Positions 31,985 to 35,305 of a stretch of 35,305 nucleotides of DNA are shown piece after piece. The stretch is from assembly GCA_913775305.1 (NCBI GenBank), contig CAJYIY010000030.1:1-35305 (forward strand), written 5' to 3'. The position numbers were made by a program, and so were the translations under genes. Source of the stretch: an uncultured Erwinia sp. GTDB taxonomy: Bacteria > Pseudomonadota > Gammaproteobacteria > Enterobacterales > Enterobacteriaceae. Position 1 is the first letter of the stretch. Each line of letters starts with the position of its first letter. A model generated the notes under the pieces. It ran no database searches and was not told the DNA's origin. It saw only the letters and a list, made by a program, of their open reading frames with translations.

Positions 31985-34900
31985 TTCTCCACGATAATCC
32001 TGTTCAGCAGTGGACCAAGTTCAACCAGCGATGCCGGTGACAGAATATCCATATGCTTGCAGGGCAGACGGTGAATATCCAGCGATTGCAGATACGGTGC
32101 CCAGCACTGCGCCACGTCCATCGCCTCCGGCAGCGTTTTGCTGGCGACAAACAGCGAGGCCTGGCCATCAAAGCGCTTGCTGGTGGCCGCAGAGAGCCGC
32201 AGGACGGCATCCTGATAGTTCGCCACGATGTGACGGAACATCGCCGCTTTCTCTGCCTGTAGCAGTGGGTCGCTGTCGTCAGCGTTGGCGGCCATAAACT
32301 CGGTTTCCTCGCGGGCGATCTCCTCACGGGCATCCGCTTCTGACGGCGGTGTCCAGTCCTGGCCCTCCGGCGGATAGGTATCCAGCAGGCCAAGGAACGC
32401 CACCGTTTCTCCCTGCTGCTGCAGGCGTGCGGCCATGCCGTGGGCGAGGGTGCCGCCCAGCGAGTAGCCCAACAGAAAGTACGGTCCCTGCGGCTGTACG
32501 CTGCGCAGCGTGGCCAGATGGCGCTCGCACATCTCATCAATGCTGTTACAGCGGGCGATAACCCCGTCGGGGCGCGGCGACTGCAGCCCGACAATCGGGA
32601 AATCGCCGTTGAGATAGCGCATCATGCCCGCATACTGCCAGGCAAAGCCGGAGGCCGGATGAATGCAGAACAGCGTCGGCCCGGTGCCGCTGCGCAGCGG
32701 CAGGCACTCGCCGTTAGCGCGGCTCTCTGCGCTGTCCGCGCTGCTGTCGTCCAGCAGCTGCGCCATCTTCTCCACGCTGCGGGCGGCCATAATCTGACCG
32801 ATCGACAGCGGGCTGCGGGTGCAGCGCTTGAGTTCCGCCGCCAGACGCATGGCCAGCAGCGAATGGCCGCCAAGGGCGAAGAAGTCATCATCGGCATGAA
32901 TTGTCTCGCGCCCCAGCAGGCGGGCGAAAAGAGCGGCCAGCAGCCGTTCGTTGTCGCTCTCCGGCAGCCGTCCACCGGAACGCGGGGCCTGCGGCAGCGG
33001 CAGGGCCTTGCGGTCCAGCTTGCCGTTAGCGCTCAGCGGGAAGCGGTCGGTCAGCACGTAGCTGACCGGCAGCATATGCGCGGGCAGCCTTGCCGCCAGC
33101 TGCTGATGCAGCCGTTCGTTTTCCAGCGGTACGCCGGGTTCCGCAATCAGCCAGGCAACCAGCTGCCGCGCATCGGCACCGCCGGAGACGCGGTCCGCGG
33201 TCGGATCGCCCAGCTCGCGGGCGGCAACCACCGCCTGTGCCACGCCCGGCAACGCCAGCAGCGCCTGCTCGATTTCACCCAGCTCAATGCGCTGACCGCG
33301 AATTTTCAGCTGATCGTCACTGCGGCCAAGGTATTCCACCGCGCCGTTGTCCAGCCAGCGGGCGATATCGCCGGTGCGGTACATGCGTTCCCCGGCGGCG
33401 AACGGATCGGCGACAAAGCGCTGGGCGGTCAGGTCGGGGCGGCGCAGATAGCCGTCTGCCAGCTGCACGCCGGTCAGATAGAGATCGCCCGCTACACCCA
33501 GCGGCACCGGGCGCAGCAGGGTATCCAGAATGCGCAGTCGGGTGTTCCAGACCGGATAGCCAACAGGGACTCCGGCACCCTGACAGGCGGCCAGCGCATC
33601 GCCGGAAGCCGGATACCAGGTCACGTCAACGGCGGCTTCGGTCGGGCCGTACAGGTTGTGCAGCGGGGCGGCAACCCGCGACTGATAATCCTCAGCCAGA
33701 TCGCAGGAGAGCGCCTCGCCGCTGGAGAAGACCCGGCGCAGCGTGCGGCAGTGCGGCGCGTCAGCTCCGCTGTCCAGCGTGGCGATCCAGGCTGCCAGCA
33801 TGGACGGCACGAAGTGCAGCGTGGTGACGCGGTACTCATTGATTAAGCGCGTCAGGGCGTCCGGATCGCGATGCGCATCCGGCGGCGCCATCAGCAGCTG
33901 CGCCCCGGTCATCAGCGGCCAGAAGAACTCCCATACGGAAACGTCGAAGCTGCACGGGGTTTTCTGCATCACCACATCGTCTGCCGCCAGCGGGTAGGCC
34001 GCCTGCATCCACGCCAGGCGATTAACGATTGCCCGATGCCCGACCACCACGCCTTTAGGGCGCCCGGTGGAGCCGGAGGTATACAGCACGTAGGCCGGGC
34101 GGTCCGGGCAGGCGGCGGGCAGCGGATGCTGCGGTTCGGCCTCGTCGGCCAGCCGGTCGAAGGTCAGCAGCGTGCCCGGCAGGGCGAAACGCGACAGCAG
34201 CGCGCTTTCGGTGACGATCAGCGCGGGCCGGGCATCCTCCACCATCAGGGCAAGACGGTCGTCCGGGTAGCCGGTATCCAGCGGCAGCCAGGCCGCGCCG
34301 ACCTGCACTATCGCGGTCAGCGCCAGGCTGAGCCGTACCGAGCGCGGCAGCGCCACCGCCACCACATCACCCGGCCTGACGCCTGCGGCAATCAGCCGAT
34401 CCGCCAGCAGACGGGCCTGAATATGCATCTGTCGGTAGGTCAGATGATGATCCGCATCGCGAAGCGCCAGCGCATCCGGCGTGCGGGCAACCTGGCGTTC
34501 AACCGCCTGCTGGAGCGTATCGGCGGCGAGTGGGTGGTCGGTATCATTCACCTCAGCCAGCCGTGCCTGTTCGTCCGGCGTTTGCAGCGTCCAGCGGGCC
34601 AGCGGCCGATCCGGTGCGGCAACCAGCTGTTCGATCAGCATCAGCAGGCGATCGGCCAGCCGCTGTGGGTGCGTCACCGCGTCGCGATACTCCATCAGCA
34701 GCTGTAAACGTTCCCCAGGCAGCACCAGCAGCGTCAGCGGATAGTGAGTGTAACCCCGGTTGGCGATCGCCTCGCAGCTGAGGCCGCTATGGGGCTGATG
34801 CAGTTGCCGGTTATCGGGGTAGTTTTCCACCACCAGCAGGGTATCAAACAGCGTGCCGCAGCCTGCCAGCTGTTGCAGCTCGCCCAGACCGAGGTCATCG

Positions 34901-35305
34901 TGTTCAATCAGCTGGATCTGCTGCGCCTGATGTTCAGCCAGCTGCGCCAGCAGCGGGCGCCGGGCGTCAAAGCGCATGCGCACCGGCAGGGTGTTGCTGA
35001 ACAGGCCAACGTGCTGCTGCTGGCCTTCGATCTGGCCAAAACGGCCGGATACCGGGGAGCCAAACACCACGTCCTGATGCCCGCTTTCGACGGCCAGCAG
35101 CATGCCCCAGATCCCCTGCATCACGCTGTTCAGCGTCAGGCCGCGCTGGCGGCACAGCGCCAGCAGCCCCTGTTCCAGCGCGGGATCCAGCAGCAGATGC
35201 CGCTCGCGCACCGCGCCCGGACGGGCGTCGGTGCCAAACAGCAGTGTGGGCCGCACGTCCTGCAATACCGACTGCCAGATCCGGCGTGAGGCGGCGGTAT
35301 CCCGC
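31969..35305 (-). CDS. entF: Enterobactin synthase component F (EntF), 5' end beyond the window
   Basis: A nonribosomal peptide synthetase that activates L-serine, joins it to 2,3-dihydroxybenzoate and cyclises three units into enterobactin. The frame stays open to 35305, so at least 1,112 residues are visible and the N-terminal part, including the condensation HHxxxDG, lies outside. Visible domains: C-terminal half of condensation; adenylation with LYTSGSTGRPKG (near 34070), SFDVSVWEFFWP, HFVPSMLAAW, NLYGPTEAAVDVTWYP and YRTGDIARW; carrier domain with FFALGGHSLLAM (near 32860), whose Ser carries phosphopantetheine; thioesterase with GYSLGG (near 32460) and a terminal KHMD histidine (near 32055). 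All align with E. coli EntF and its serine pocket. Heptamer repeats cross the stop. Confidence 0.95.
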   Translation of the reverse strand, partial: RDTAASRRIWQSVLQDVRPTLLFGTDARPGAVRERHLLLDPALEQGLLALCRQRGLTLNSVMQGIWGMLLAVESGHQDVVFGSPVSGRFGQIEGQQQHVGLFSNTLPVRMRFDARRPLLAQLAEHQAQQIQLIEHDDLGLGELQQLAGCGTLFDTLLVVENYPDNRQLHQPHSGLSCEAIANRGYTHYPLTLLVLPGERLQLLMEYRDAVTHPQRLADRLLMLIEQLVAAPDRPLARWTLQTPDEQARLAEVNDTDHPLAADTLQQAVERQVARTPDALALRDADHHLTYRQMHIQARLLADRLIAAGVRPGDVVAVALPRSVRLSLALTAIVQVGAAWLPLDTGYPDDRLALMVEDARPALIVTESALLSRFALPGTLLTFDRLADEAEPQHPLPAACPDRPAYVLYTSGSTGRPKGVVVGHRAIVNRLAWMQAAYPLAADDVVMQKTPCSFDVSVWEFFWPLMTGAQLLMAPPDAHRDPDALTRLINEYRVTTLHFVPSMLAAWIATLDSGADAPHCRTLRRVFSSGEALSCDLAEDYQSRVAAPLHNLYGPTEAAVDVTWYPASGDALAACQGAGVPVGYPVWNTRLRILDTLLRPVPLGVAGDLYLTGVQLADGYLRRPDLTAQRFVADPFAAGERMYRTGDIARWLDNGAVEYLGRSDDQLKIRGQRIELGEIEQALLALPGVAQAVVAARELGDPTADRVSGGADARQLVAWLIAEPGVPLENERLHQQLAARLPAHMLPVSYVLTDRFPLSANGKLDRKALPLPQAPRSGGRLPESDNERLLAALFARLLGRETIHADDDFFALGGHSLLAMRLAAELKRCTRSPLSIGQIMAARSVEKMAQLLDDSSADSAESRANGECLPLRSGTGPTLFCIHPASGFAWQYAGMMRYLNGDFPIVGLQSPRPDGVIARCNSIDEMCERHLATLRSVQPQGPYFLLGYSLGGTLAHGMAARLQQQGETVAFLGLLDTYPPEGQDWTPPSEADAREEIAREETEFMAANADDSDPLLQAEKAAMFRHIVANYQDAVLRLSAATSKRFDGQASLFVASKTLPEAMDVAQCWAPYLQSLDIHRLPCKHMDILSPASLVELGPLLNRIIVEKRSEE

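Noticed and set aside
32440..33846. A 468-codon open frame on the plus strand
   Set aside because: It is antisense to entF, whose motifs are unmistakable; the composition (many Arg, Gln and Gly) is that of a shadow frame.

Overview
The window reads as a chromosomal segment of an Erwinia/Pantoea-like member of the Enterobacterales. Almost every core gene has a close E. coli, Klebsiella or Yersinia counterpart (DacD, SbmC, YeeA, TmaR, YeeO, YqjH, HpxO, FepBDGC, EntS, EntF). The backbone is GC-rich and the tRNA-Asn matches the enterobacterial type. This assignment rests on remembered family sequences, not on a search.

Region 1 (1-8093) is conserved backbone: the 3' end of a penicillin-binding serine hydrolase gene, dacD, sbmC, yeeA and tmaR, then a LacI-type repressor with no lac genes beside it, a Kdo hydroxylase (kdoO) and a MATE exporter (yeeO/emmdR). 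Region 2 (8094-9816) is a ferric-chelate reductase (yqjH) behind a likely Fur box and a 9-bp tandem repeat, followed by a PadR-family regulator (yqjI-like). Region 3 (10161-16929) is a purine-catabolism cluster of the Klebsiella hpx type: hpxDE (hypoxanthine/xanthine oxidation), hpxR (LysR regulator), hpxO (urate hydroxylase), hpxP (permease), hpxQ (OHCU decarboxylase) and hpxT (HIU hydrolase). Together these would take hypoxanthine through urate to allantoin.

Region 4 (17005-23762) is accessory. It holds a glutathione S-transferase, a stand-alone thymidylate-kinase-like protein, and an FeS-type (6-4) photolyase translationally coupled to a tiny DUF2256 zinc-finger-like protein. Next comes an AT-rich, tightly packed three-gene cassette: a viperin-like radical SAM enzyme, a deoxynucleoside-kinase-family protein and a NudI-type pyrimidine nucleotide hydrolase. 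The cassette lies between two decayed IS3-family orfA relics that share a 51-bp direct repeat, and it sits on the 3' side of tRNA-Asn, a common island insertion point. It is the best candidate here for an undescribed system: possibly one that makes, activates or clears a modified nucleotide, for antiviral defence or as a small-molecule product.

Region 5 (23763-26118) has a Gfo/Idh/MocA dehydrogenase behind a long palindrome, and a convergent beta-hydroxyacid dehydrogenase. Region 6 (26206-35305) is an enterobactin transport and synthesis locus: fepB, entS, fepDGC and the 3' part of entF, with Fur boxes before fepB and between entS and fepD. The entCEBA genes, which adjoin fepB in E. coli, are not there; entF continues off the right edge.
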